Below, piece after piece: positions 14,501 to 24,186 of a DNA stretch of 64,000 nt. The position numbers and the translations under genes are program-made. The notes under the pieces were generated by a model that was given only the letters and a program-made list of their open reading frames with translations, ran no database searches and was not told the DNA's origin. The stretch comes from Bugula neritina (Eukaryota > Bryozoa > Gymnolaemata > Cheilostomatida > Bugulidae), in contig OZ037766.1 in the NCBI GenBank assembly GCA_964035545.1, positions 16,562,222 through 16,626,221 of the forward strand, in the 5' to 3' direction. How positions within the stretch are numbered: the stretch's first letter is position 1; each line of letters opens with the position of its first letter.

Positions 14501-17500
14501 GGCAGTAATTTTTGCATCTTTCAGCTTTTGTGGTACAGCAACTTATTTTCAACACAAGTAGAGATCTTCATGTAGATGAGGTAAAAGAATAGCTTTGCAA
14601 TGGTTGATTCACTGGGCGATTGCTTATACCCTGAGATGGTGGTATGCTTGGATCCAATTACTTTTATTAAAACGTGTCGTGTCACTTTACGATCTTTCTA
14701 CACAGATAGTCATAGAGCTTGTTCACTTTCTCGTACTTTGTTGCAGACTTCCTAAGTTGTGAGGAGTAGAGTTCACAAGACCAGGCTGTGACATATTGGC
14801 AGTGTATATGAGATGGTTTCTACAGCTTGATAGATAATCTGCATGTGTATGGTGGTATTGCATCTAACCAGAATCAGATTCAGTTGGTGCCAGTGATTAG
14901 AGTACCGATGTACCCAAGAAATATGCATGCATGCATGCGTGCGTGTTTGTATGTGTGTGTGTTGTGTATGTGTGTTGCGTGTTAGCATGCATGCATGTGT
15001 GTGCGTGTGTGTGCGCATGTGTGTTTGTATATACGGAAGCATGTATGTATATGTGTGTGCGTGTGTGTGTATGTATGTATAGATGCATGTATGTAATATG
15101 TATGTGTGTATGTGTGCGTGCGTGTGTATGTATGTGTGTGTGTATGTATGTGTGTGTATACATACACAAGCTAATTGAGTAATAAATATTTACCACAATC
15201 AAACTCATCATCTCCATCTACGCAGTCAGGCTCTCTGTCGCATCTCCATGCCTTTTTTACACAGTCACCATTTTTACAAAAGTAAAAGTGATGAGGGCTC
15301 AGTTGACATCCATTCTCTACATCAAAGAACTAAATTAGCATAGCTTTTTCTAAATAAATAAATCAATAAATTCATGAATGCAGATATGTTTCACTGCAAT
15401 ATTTTTATCTTATATATCAACTTACATATAAGCATTACATTTTGGGATATGCTATATTATATGAAAAATGTGAATAAATTTCACATTAAAACTCGACACT
15501 ATGACGATACAACAAGTTTATCCTACAATCCTGACCAAACTTTGAAGCATTGAAAAAATTTAGAACTAAACTACAATGATTGAATAGTAAAGATGATGCA
15601 TGTACACATACATGAATTCTACTGAAACATTCAAATGTAATACGGATGATGATAATATTTCTTGATAATAGAAATTTGTATCTTTCAACAGTTTAGGAAA
15701 TTATCTTTTTATTGGTTTCTAATAAAATTGCTAACTTTAATTGTTGTCAATTGGTAAATAGTAGAAAAGACCTCAACAAATTTCAAGAGTAAATTATAAA
15801 AACAATATAAATAAGAGCTTCAAACATAAAGGTACTCTAGTTTAACATGACTACACTTACCACACCCTCTCTCATCGGAGTTGTCACTGCAGTCTTCATT
15901 CCCATCACAAACGTACTGGTTCCTCAAACACTCAAACCCATTATCACATCTTGTTTCATTTGGTTTACATATGACAAAAGCATCAGTAGCTACAGTATAA
16001 AACAAAAGATGCAAATAAAAAATACTAAGTGCATTTGTTGGAAGTTGGTTGCTGAAACTGATATCATGCACAGGGAGTACACCACTAGTTACGGTTTCCA
16101 ATGAAGTTATACCTGTTTCGATATTTTAAATGAAGAAATTTGGGTTAAAAACGATAAAATAACTTTCTACAATTTAAAATACTACAAAACTGAATAAAAT
16201 TGCTTTCTGGAAAAAATTCATACCAATTTTTAATTTTCACTAGAACGAAGACCTCATTATTTTACGCCATAAAGAACGATTGTATCAAGAGATAGACGGT
16301 ATACATGAAATAGGGCAACTAAAAACTTTAATCAGTGTTATGAACTAGTTTGATACTATCAGCAATAAATAGTAATTGTAAGAAAAGACCGACTAGTTAC
16401 ATTCACACATAAATCTACAGAACTACTTTGGCTGCATCTCAAATACAAGTTTGGAGTTGTATATCCAAAAATATTTATTTTTAGTGCATTGTGTGCATAC
16501 ATGTTTTTAACTAAATCATTAACTCGAGCAACTTGATTGTGCTGTTGTAATTAAGCTTAGAATATAATAAGTAAAATTATTATCAATAAGACGTATGACA
16601 AATATAGTTAGCTAAATTTTCTAATAAAATCTCCTTTCTGGTGTTTTTATTTAATCTTAGGTTACACTACAACAGCATACCTAACAAATAAATCGTAAAC
16701 TATAATTTTTGTCAGTTGGCATATTGTAGTAAATTATTGAACAATAATTGTTGTGATAATTCTTTTCATTTGGAAGCCAACAACCTTGAAATTGTACTGA
16801 GAACTAGAACATTTCTAGATACTCTATTACTGCATAAATTTAACCTGCTTTAACGCCGTAATTGAAAACTTGTATGCATTGCCAAGGAAAATGTTAGTAT
16901 AAACTACAAAGGCTTACTTACAAGTTGGTTCATTTCCTACTATTGTACTGGTATTTATCACTCCGGTAGAAAGTAACACAATAAGCAATATGGCTGCCAG
17001 TCCAATAGGTATGAGTATAGCCATTGCCAATATTATCCGTTTGGAACACCAGCCATGATGACGAGTAGTTTGTCGGCTAGCTCTGCGCCCCCGTGAAGTC
17101 ACTGTTCTAGCATTCTAAAAGTTGCTTTATTAATTTAAAAGGTTGCAAATTCATCTTAATTAGATTTATGACACAAAAACTACAAAACTGAATAAATTTG
17201 AATTCTAGAAACAAGTTTATGCCACAAAGTGATTCTCAACACAAGATGTGATTATTTTTCCAAAAGCTTAAGATTGCATCAAGAGATATATAAACTGTGT
17301 ACATGTAATAGGCTAAAACTATTGAAAGTTGTTAAGCGTTGCAGGCTAATTTGACACTAATAAATGTATTGGAATAAAATTCTTGCTACTTAAGTAAAAG
17401 ATGCAGCTTGATAACTCGGCAGTTAAACTAATTTGAGATTACACAGAACTAATATAAAAAAATTAATTGCATTTATTTAAATAGTAGACCAACAATTCTC

Positions 17501-18282
17501 AAAATTTGTATAAATATATACAATGATTTTATACAAGCAGTATCGGTAGCAGTGTAATGGCATATTACTATGTAGTTTAAAGGTTTTGTAAAAATTAATT
17601 AATTTGGTATTGTCTTTAAAATTAAAGTATTTTATGTAATTTTTTTCTAAATCGACATTTACCTAGTTTGGCATGCTTAAAAAATCGATAAGAATTTATT
17701 TTTGATTTACCATTTGAATTAAGTTGTAACAACCAATCGAATTAATGAGAAAACTACACAATACGGATTCAAGCTTCTACCTGCACACTCACTTATGTAT
17801 CAACATAAATAACATTAGTTATTACGTTTATCTGCTAAAGCTTTAATTTTCAAGTAATATAATTGACAATTCTAGTTTTGTGTAACACTCATCAGGCTCA
17901 ACATAGTTGTGAGCTGAAAGATGAGCTATTTTATAAATTCATAATAACACATCTATGGTGAATATAAACCAAAAGTTAAAAATGGATGCCTAAAATTCAA
18001 TAAAAAATTGTGCGAAAACCTTCAGTTTCTATATTTTATTTACTAAATTAAATAACTCCAACCAGTGTAAAACTTGGAGACCGTAGATGCAAATGATAAA
18101 CTAAATACAACTCTCAAAGGAAATGAGTCAAGCGTATGAAAGAGACTAACCATCTCATGCATCTGTGTGGAGGGCTGAGACTCTCTGTGCCCACCATCCT
18201 GAAGGCTGGTCATCTCCAGCTCCTGGGAATCTACAGAGCTGTCGCTATCAACGTCATAGAGCTGAATGTATAAATGGCTCAT
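5509..18282 (-). CDS. TMPRSS-like type II transmembrane serine protease
   Basis: Twelve coding exons (high to low): 18282-18151, 17114-16922, 15989-15861, 15316-15194, 14172-14059, 13557-13443, 13128-12974, 7802-7622, 7114-6932, 6769-6663, 6217-6069, 5664-5509; 578 residues, all phases consistent. The order is: cytoplasmic tail rich in Ser/Asp then Arg; one membrane span (about residues 71-94); three LDLa modules, each with six Cys and an Asp/Glu-rich calcium loop; an SRCR-like segment (ICALLGY, then a Cys-containing end); and a trypsin domain. The catalytic triad is present: TAGHC, YDFAM, GDSGGP. An Asp six residues before the Ser predicts trypsin-like specificity. This is the hepsin/TMPRSS plan: a cell-surface protease with its catalytic domain outside. 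Odd: no Arg/Lys immediately precedes the expected new N-terminus, which reads YLLGG rather than RIVGG. A gypsy element sits in the intron between 12974 and 7802. More 5' exons cannot be excluded. Confidence 0.9.
5820..5880 (-). repeat. possible tRNA-derived SINE head in protease intron
   Basis: On the - strand the stretch 5874-5857 resembles a tRNA A box (TGGTTTAGTAGAC) followed by GAGCACTTGTCTGGTG, a common tRNA-like SINE beginning. No convincing B box follows, so this is only a candidate degenerate copy. Confidence 0.25.
8142..8331 (+). repeat. left LTR of gypsy element
   Basis: 190-bp long terminal repeat bounded by TG and CA. It is matched by 12680-12869 with two visible substitutions. 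The sequence TATATAAGG near 8258-8266 could be a TATA-type promoter element. Confidence 0.95.
8459..10645 (+). CDS. gypsy Gag-protease-RT polyprotein, first part
   Basis: 728 codons. The N-terminus is a Gln/Glu-rich coiled-coil-like stretch with a repeated MEQQEAR unit (residues 20-50), followed by a Gag body. Two CCHC zinc knuckles lie near residues 281-315. A retropepsin DTGAG motif is near residue 356. The RT starts near residue 500 with [11 protein letters not shown], then [10 protein letters not shown] and the catalytic YLDD near 655. After LSDKGIEK the frame runs into unrelated residues and stops at 10645. The expected continuation (RT thumb, RNase H, integrase) is open in the +1 frame from 10596. 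The switch is at a six-A run at 10596-10601. This fits a one-base indel in this copy better than a regulated frameshift. In-frame fusion of gag and pol without a stop is seen in several gypsy lineages. Confidence 0.92.
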   Translation: MSTPTDQLIALLTQQLAQQKEQMDLQKQQMEQQEARMEQQEARMEQQQTENRELIQLLTQSAEKKTPASTPNFAAFDPSTELWTQYSARFTTFIGANSIAEDKIPQVFLTNQSTAIYKQLSDWAEQQTPKKEINKLTMDNVNNYMMTQYNPRTFIIRERYRFWHDMKKKPGETIPELAARIRHDATTCDFSSITDPQDEALRTRFICSVGNEAILKAIFKLKDEDLTFNRATEIAVETEEAAKVAKETVHGEVNALHKVSKKKKTTPSSTPTTQPTQINKPCYRCGKTNHQPAECRYKSSTCNYCKLTGHLEIVCQKKKMNDSKPLKVIRTLKTMNTVPQLQVDVTLQRQPFQLEVDTGAGDNFLSLENWKRLGSPNLQSPQIHYESATHHPIDIMGTCELFTKFGDQQEKKLKFVISRIPNLNLLGRDGIQQLGVSVDSLMQPTYGEDISKDVHNVNLNLKESCKKLTMEFSSLFKPELGCLKDFELEVKFKKDAKPVFCKPRPVPYAIQEDLTQAYGVGIAKGVWEPVQFNSYGTPVVPIRKAQLPGQPKPKLRVCGDYSVSVNSQLEDHRQPIPLPEDLMRKLGGGHGFSKIDLADAYNQIPLAPESQRRLALSTHRGVLLQKRLPFGISSAPGYFQEIMEQLTCDLPGVAVYLDDILVSGATGTDHITNLRRLLQRLQDQGLRCKLEKCVFAEQSVEYLGHKLSDKGIEKRIWCKSFEEDASPD
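10596..12647 (+). CDS. gypsy RNase H-integrase, second part of Pol
   Basis: Open from 10596 (first ATG 10620) to the stop at 12645-12647. Seen: the RT-connection block [20 protein letters not shown]; RNase H with [10 protein letters not shown], a central Glu (KEALS) and TDHRPL; an integrase zinc-binding HH-CC module (HMGHFG...CSTCEEH); and a catalytic core with DD35E-type residues LVDAF, TDNGPSF and GAAERL. The C-terminus is Pro/Arg-rich, with no chromodomain seen. It is in a different frame from the upstream Gag-RT part; see the note on the A-run. No other stop interrupts it. Confidence 0.92.
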   Translation, partial: KKGSGVKALKKMPAPTDVRSLKSFLGSVQFYHKFLPNLSTVTSPLQKLLQKGEQWQWGTTQQTSFLQLKKMLSSDLVLAHYDPSLQIGISCDASEVGIGVVLFHRYQDGTERPIAHASKTLTKTQQRYSQVQKEALSIIFGITKFHQFLYGRSFVLVTDHRPLLAIFGPNKATPAMAANRLARWALTLSQYKYTIEHRKTSDHGNADVLSRLPMGSDDGFDKEEEGVDIDTVCTIKTIGKQLKPADPGVLKKETAKDPVLSTVMQYTMEGWMDGEESKESSETMADGYTIKDFKKIATSLTVESGCLLYGARIVIPLSLQKQVLEILHMGHFGRQRMKQLARTAVYWPRLDNDITELSQQCSTCEEHQNQEKKSPVHPWMMPEKPWSRLPVDHAINFMGTNWLVLVDAFTKYPCIHPTSFISTKMTTNLLETDFAHFGYPHTIVTDNGPSFTSEEFQQWCKDRGIVNLRGAPYHPATNGAAERLVESFKQSLRKSTLPLREALQEFLMQYRRTPLPYGFSPSELLNGRQIRTKIDVLLPSPAHLSQRHQMQQNKTTNKLHCYTVGTPCYALYYGPRRDRQPKWIKAVVIKVLGSRSVNVKVIPKGPVWKRHIDQLCPRHSSTEDTEPPDDLMVTTENTAQQEETPEPDPVPSQPRRNPRQPDGDEYTRDHPRRSTRTRWQTRR
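12680..12869 (+). repeat. right LTR of gypsy element
   Basis: 190-bp repeat matching 8142-8331 with two visible differences. It is followed by GCTAT, the second copy of the target-site duplication. Confidence 0.95.
14300..14570 (-). pseudogene. decayed LINE reverse-transcriptase fragment
   Basis: Read on the - strand in changing frames, the sequence gives [12 protein letters not shown], then SISFLGI, FIDLT and [10 protein letters not shown] with PKLTN. These follow the order of a LINE RT core in which KDA.I..LYKN, YRGISLL, FIDLTKAFD and DGLF...K...PK are consecutive blocks. Several stops and shifts break it. It lies in an intron of the protease gene in the same orientation as that gene. Clade not determined. 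Confidence 0.5.
14923..15169. repeat. TG/TATG (CA) microsatellite
   Basis: About 250 bases of TG, CATG and TATG units within a protease-gene intron, ending about 25 bases from an exon (15194). The open frames seen here on either strand are products of the repeat and are not genes. Confidence 0.95.
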
Positions 18283-19500
18283 GGGTTGCCTCCAGCACCC
18301 GAACCTCTGCTATAGACTCCAGTCAATAATTCAAAAGTTACACCTAAAACCTATCAAAATTAAGAGAAAATGCTCAAACTTTTTTTTATTTATAGATTAA
18401 TCATTATTTACAAGTGAAACAAACAACATTGCTTTTTTAACCATATTTTATACATACACTCATAGCTTAATATAACAATATTATTGTTGTCAGAGTACAA
18501 CACCATATACCTACCTACAATATTCTTTCAATAGCCTACTTCGTTTCACAAAAATTATGAGAACATATTAATAACTTTATTATAATTCTAGTATCACAGG
18601 TGAAAGATAAAAAAACCGAGTGCCTTCTTTGAAAAACTTCACTCGCATGTACAATAAAATTTTTACTATAATAAGATTTCTACACAACTTTTAACAACCA
18701 GACTGATTTGAAGCTTCTGTGAGTGAAAACAGTGTATCAAAACTTTAAGCTGCTACTATTTACTGTTATGACACAAAATTGTAAGTATAAAACGTAATTA
18801 TGTAATTAATGATTCTAGAAAAAATTAAATTAATTTAAAATTATAATACATGAAACAATTACACTTACAGCGCCTGCATTAAAACATTATAATTAGAGAA
18901 TTAATCAATGTTTTGATTTAATGCTGGTCAGCAGACTTAGTAAATTACTGCATTGTTAAAATTTATAACACCCAAATTTTGGTATGAGATGACGAATAGT
19001 AATCTAGTGGTAATTAAAAAGATACTCTAAATACTACTTCAAATAGTAAATAAAATACTTATAAAAATAATTGTAAACGTTCAGGTTATTAAAAATTATA
19101 AATGTAGTTTAACTCTATTAGTATTTAGCTATACCAACAACTTTCAATAATCATACTCAATTTGAAATTATTTAATGCCTAATGAATTGAAAACTGAAAC
19201 TTGATTTATAACTGAAATGATTATCACTTTGACACCTGGCAGTCACAGTGACTACCAATTACCATTGGGCTCGGTAAATACTGTTACCAATGGCGATAGT
19301 AATATATTATAGATTCACACTTCAAATTACTCTAACTATTATTATAATAAATTGTTACTAGTAATATTACTTGCAGCTGTTACTTGTACCCGTAGTATTA
19401 CTATTAAACAATTACTATTAGCATTAGCATTACTATTAGTTTTGATAGTTGCTACTAGCTAGTGCTACTAGTAGAACTTGTAAATCACTAAATGTATGTT
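18283..19500. other. region upstream of the protease start codon, no gene seen
   Basis: AT-rich sequence upstream of the first coding exon of the - strand protease gene; promoter and leader exons may lie here. Bases 19300-19500 contain runs of ACTATTA/ACTAGT triplets. Nothing coding was recognised. Confidence 0.4.
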
Positions 19501-19519
19501 AAAGGCACATATGGAATAT

Positions 19520-20545
19520 CTGGTGACATTAGTAGATGAACTAAGGAATGGCTGACAAATCGAGGACGAAGAGTTGTACATAATAATGCTGTTTCTGTAT
19601 GGGGTTCTGTAACAAGTGGAGTATCTCAAGGTTCAGTACTAGGTCCAATCCTATTCACAATATTTATTAATGTTTTAGACTGTAAATTAAACAATTCAGT
19701 TTTAGAATTTGCTGATGATGCAAAACTTTTTGGAGCAGCAGATAGTACTAGTTGCACTAAATTGTTGCAGGAAGATCTTAACACATTATGCACTTGGACA
19801 ACGGCTTGACAAATGTCTTTTAATGTAAAGAAATGTAAAGTGATTTATTATGAATATAATAACCCTCCTATCGAGTACCAGATGTATGATGCACCGCTTG
19901 CTTCTTCCAATGAAGAGAAAGATCTTGGAGTGAGTATTAAGCAAAATCTGAAGAGTGAAAGTCAAATTAGTTCATGTTTAGTAAAAACAAATAAGATATT
20001 AAGAATGATAAAAATGATTTTTAGCACTAGAAGAGTGGATTTCTTATTGAAACTAGTTTGACCACACTTAGAATATGCTGTCCCTGCCTGGTCTCCCAGT
20101 TTTTTTAAAGAACATTAAGTTTATTAAAGGAGTTCAGAGAAGATTTTACAAAATTAATATCATCAAACAAAGAGGAAGACTATGATCTACGTAGGAAAAG
20201 ACTGAAACTAGATAGCCTAGAAGTTAGAAGGATTAGATGTGACCTTATGCAAACTTTTAAGATGATAAAAAAATTATAAGACTTAGTTGATTTTACAAAA
20301 TTTTTCACATTGTAGAATGCTGAACGTTGCACATACCAGAGGACGCTCACTGAAGATCAGTAAACAGTATACAAGAACAAACAGTAGAAAACACTTTTTT
20401 TCCCCCCAAGAAGCAATTGATGTTTGAAACCCACTTCCTTGGACAACAATTGATGCTAATTCTGTACTTGCTTTTGAAAACCTATTAGGCATACATTTGC
20501 GTGCTACATTATGTTTATTGGGGTTAAATAAGCCACTGGCTTTTC
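19520..20545 (+). pseudogene. LINE reverse-transcriptase remnant (CR1/Jockey-like)
   Basis: The translation shows TSGVSQGSVLGPILFTIFIN, then FADDAKLFG (the catalytic ADD block), MSFNVKKCKV, a KDLGVSI block, a decayed PHLEY.....W.P block, and an IKGVQRRF-like end. This is the order of the RT palm, thumb and C-terminus of non-LTR elements. In-frame stops (19807-19809, 20059-20061) and shifts break it, and no 5' endonuclease part is present. It is therefore a 5'-truncated, dead copy. It ends in a TACTACTAGTACT-rich tract. Confidence 0.8.
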
Positions 20546-20589
20546 ATCTTAGCCCACTCTTACACGTTAAGAGAAGTGGGATACAGGTA

Positions 20590-20960
20590 AAATTGTACTT
20601 GTGCCCTTGTAGTCTACTAGTGACTACTGCTACTACTACTAGTACTACTTCTCTAAGTTATAACTTATATTTATAAATATAAGTAAACTAAAACTTATAC
20701 TAAGTCTAATAGTAATACTTAAAACTTCAACAATAACTATAAGTATTAAGTATAGCATCAATTTATATGAGTTATACTTATAACAAAGTTACCATCGAAA
20801 TCGATATTCCTGCTACTCAGCTACTGCTAGTACTAGTAGTACTAGTAAGTTAAAGTAGTAGTTACTACTTACTACTACTAGTATTACTACTAGTACTAGA
20901 CCTAGTACTAGTAGTAGTACTAGTAGTACTACTACTAGTTAGTACTTAGTAGACGTAGTA
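20590..20960. repeat. ACT/AGT triplet tract, locally self-complementary
   Basis: A dense mixture of ACT, AGT, TACTAG and CTAGTA units. Because ACTAGT is its own reverse complement, long stretches can fold back on themselves. It lies just downstream of the LINE RT remnant. Confidence 0.85.
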
Positions 20961-21700
20961 CTAGTTATGGTTTCAGGTTGCTCAAACTAAAACTAATTAA
21001 ATCTCATCAGTCATCCCACTTGCTAATATCGAGAGTCGTCGTGATTATCAGATGACCCAGCTGAAGTTATTACACTCAACTAGCATACTATTATTTATAT
21101 TATCTAGGGTGCTAGTCGTAGATGACAATGTGATAAGGGAAGTCAATCATGTTGATTTCTAAAGGTCGCTCTGATTCATTTCTGAGTTCTAATATTTTAA
21201 GAGTGGACTCGCGATAAAAGTTTAGACTATGTAACCACAGGTCACGTTGTATGTAATCATTAGGCAATGTAATTATAATACGCGAATGTGATTCTAGTTC
21301 AGTGTTCATAGAAGTGGTTTTCTTCTAGTGTATAACCATCGAACTCAATAATATCTTTTCCAGCTCAGTGTGTATAACACTCAAACTTTCAAACTATACT
21401 TTTGGCGAGCTGTGATAATACAATCTTAGGCTATAAAAATTTACTGAATAAATTAATTTTGCTAGAAACAACCCCAAGTTGGGGGTGACTAGGCGTAGAA
21501 TTTGTATAAACATCGTTGTCCAAACTCTAAGCCCCCAACTCTAATCGAGACCTCCGAACCAATGCACTCAGTGACTACCAAATCGGTGCGGCTTTCAGCA
21601 ATTTTTGAATAAGCGTATAAATTTGCAGTTGCACTACCGCTACGAATGGAGTTGAAGTAATGACTATTGACAGCTGATACCCATCTAAATTTATATCTTA
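20961..21700. other. unassigned stretch with one short - strand frame
   Basis: Contains a 65-codon - strand frame from 21309 to 21112 whose composition looks protein-like, but I recognise no family and see no supporting splice partner. The rest shows nothing recognisable. Confidence 0.25.
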
Positions 21701-22325
21701 ATATATTACGGTCTATTAGTATTACTATTGGTTATTACCTATCAATATTTAGTTATTAATTTTAATATGATTTGTATTACAATTATAACTGAGAACTTAT
21801 TAAACTAAATGTAATCATTAGTAATGCTTATACAACTTATGTCTTATACTAATACTTAATCTTATACTATAGTTATAGTTATACAGTTATACTTATAGTT
21901 ATAGTTATACATATTGATATAGTTTAACTTTAAGTTATAGTAGTACTAGTTATACTTACAGTTAATGTTATAATTATACTTGAAGTTAATCTTATAATAA
22001 TATCACTTATAGTTATACTTATACTATAGTAAATGTTATACTTATACTATAAGAATAAGTTATACTTATAGTCATACTTATATTTATACTTATACTTATA
22101 GACTATCAGTATCACTATGACTATGAGTATCAGTATGACTATAGACATAGTTATAGTTTAAGTTATAGTATAACTATTAGTTAAACTTATTGTTAATCAT
22201 AATGATGAATTCATAAACATAATGATAATCTTAAAGTTAATCATAATCATAATGACTTAAAGTTAATCAGTTAAACTTGATGGTATACTAATAGTAATAG
22301 TAATACTAATTCTAATAGTAAGGGT
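21700..22325. repeat. low-complexity TTATACTTATAG / CTATGAGTATCA tract
   Basis: Long imperfect arrays of TTATACTTATAG- and ACTATGAGTATCAGT-type units and AT-rich variants. No coding potential was recognised. Similar units recur near 34.5-34.8 kb. Confidence 0.75.
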
Positions 22326-22549
22326 AGGCCTACAGGTCATTTCGTACACAGGTCGTTTCGTAAGCTAAATGGTCGTTTCGTACACAAGCTACTGTACACA
22401 AATGACAAAAGAAATGATGAATTAACCGCAAACTCAAATAATAAATAAATATTAAAAAATATGTATTTTAGTTAATTTATATTGATGTGTATGAAATGAC
22501 TTGAAAAAATGGGTAAGAAACGACTTGTCTTTGAAATAACCTGCACCCA
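22326..22549. mobile_element. MITE-like unit with inverted TTCGTA-rich ends
   Basis: The left end (22332-22396) has three spaced copies of GGTCRTTTCGTA. The reverse complement of the right end (about 22490-22549) reads GTTATTTC, AGTCGTTTC and AGTCATTTCATACAC in the same order and similar spacing. The roughly 90-base interior is AT-rich and non-coding. An inverted-repeat unit of about 220 bp without an ORF fits a miniature DNA transposon. The superfamily is not identifiable here, and a TSD was not resolved. Confidence 0.5.
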
Positions 22550-22639
22550 ATTATACTCATAGCAACAGCAAAACTAAATCATTTAGTTTTGCTGTTACTA
22601 TAAATATAATTATTAGTATCACTGTTAGTATTTTTGGGC

Positions 22640-23110
22640 AGATGGGGGCTCATTAGTCTTGGAAAACAGCTCATTTAGGAGAAGGAAAACTCTGATCTCA
22701 AACCTCCGCTGCCTTGCAGCAGTACCCGACCAAGGGAAAGGCTTAGAGAGTAAACCCCTAGGACAAATCAAGAGTTGAAGCCCCTAAGGCAGTTCATGGT
22801 TTACAACCTTGCTCTGGCAGCTTCTGTGACAGCACTGGTGCCAAACTGTAACAGCTCTGCTGTTCCATTGGATACGCCAGCAACATGGAGAGGGGGGGAC
22901 AAGTTATACGGGCAACAGCCTGTCCTCTATATGATAAATACCCAGACATACACAGGGACACCATCGCACTGGAGAGCATACCACCAACAGACCAGAGTCT
23001 ACATACAAATGTTACCTTTGCAACAAAGACGTCATTCACGCATTGGTCTACAGTACTACTATTAGTAGTGGTTCTACAGTATTTAATTTCTCACCTTTCT
23101 AATCTAGATA
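22640..23110. other. higher-GC segment of unknown nature, probably dispersed repeat
   Basis: This stretch is richer in G and C than its surroundings, with short overlapping open frames on both strands (22775-23065 +, 22794-23039 -) and no family signature. Its composition and position next to a LINE-like tail suggest repeat DNA. I cannot assign it. Confidence 0.25.
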
Positions 23111-23420
23111 GCTGTAGTCCTGTATGGATAGCCGTTCTCTAAACTCAACCAATAGGTGCCATATGGCCCAGCTGTGGTTACCCTTGTGTTTAAGGTCTCA
23201 AAGATTTGATGTCAAATTGGATCGTATTTTCCCCATCTCTTTTGGGGTCTTCCTCTTCTCTACTTACCCGAAAATGCAATTTGTAATTATTGACATGTCG
23301 TATACTCTCATTTCCATACTCGCTGCAAGCCTCTTCTTTTCATGTGTATAAACTTTCTTTCACCCTGAGTTGGTTTCTGATCTCAGCATTCTTATGTGTT
23401 CGGCATTGCTAAGCCCATAT
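23110..23420 (-). pseudogene. probable decayed LINE ORF2 C-terminal remnant
   Basis: On the - strand, in shifting frames, there are weak matches to LINE ORF2 C-termini: a stretch resembling the AEMR-VYRRM block near 23330, then EEEDPKRDGENTIQFDIKSL near 23200-23260, which resembles the GRP.KRW...I..D.K.L tail. No frame stays open for long. Tentative. Confidence 0.35.
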
Positions 23421-24154
23421 CTGCAAAAATAGATGTAAATACTGTTGGTGCTATCTTATCTTTCCTTGTAATATTTTCATACAGAACATGGGCTGAGTGG
23501 TGGATTTACTTTTTGAAACCCATGATGTCTCAAAAAAATTTAAGCCATATCTCTCAGTTTTGCCAGACTAGTAATATTATATTGTCGCAGCAAAATTTTT
23601 TGTCAGCTAAGGTGTTCCTATTTATTTCCATAATGATGATTATCATTTAGATCTCTTTAACTTAATCTCATTTTGCAGTGAAAATATGTGATTTTTTTCT
23701 AGTATTTGGTGTGATTTTTAAATTCACAAAGCTTGTAATTCTGCCATCCAGTATGTTTCCTATGCTATTTAAAGGCCTGAGATTTACTCATTTTGCTCTA
23801 CATAGAGTTATGTGCACCAGACAAAGAAGCTGTTTAGTATAAAATGGCAAAAGTGTCTTTCAAATGCGTTATCCAAGGTTAAATAGTACCTTTTTGAAAA
23901 CTATGTTTTCATATTTAGAAAGAGAATGTTTGCAGTCTATAATATGTCATGTTGATTAAAATAAGTAAATTCTGAGCTTTCTAATGATACTAAACTGTGA
24001 TAGGTGGCACATTTGCATACTATTTGTCATCAAATTGGTGCTGTTTATGTTTCGATATATTACTTCGTCTATAACGGTATTTTTAGTTTGTATATGTATT
24101 AGCTAGTTTTGTTTTAAATAAAACATTTGCGTTTTGTTTTGTAGTAAATTAAGA

Positions 24155-24163
24155 ATGGAATGA
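24155..24163 (+). promoter_or_regulatory. two-codon uORF ahead of kinase start
   Basis: ATG GAA TGA sits upstream of the kinase frame. Its stop overlaps (ATGA) an in-frame ATG at 24160. It lies just after a plausible 5'UTR splice acceptor (TTGTAG ending at 24143). If in the mature leader it could dampen initiation at 24160 in favour of 24181 or 24187. Confidence 0.35.
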
Positions 24164-24186
24164 ATTTATCTCTCAAAGCTATGGTA

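Noticed and set aside
14773-15217. His-Thr and Cys-Val repeat frames on both strands
   Set aside because: Artefacts of the TG/CA microsatellite.
21112-21309. 65-codon - strand frame
   Set aside because: Protein-like composition but no family, no splice partner and no repeat context; insufficient to call a gene.
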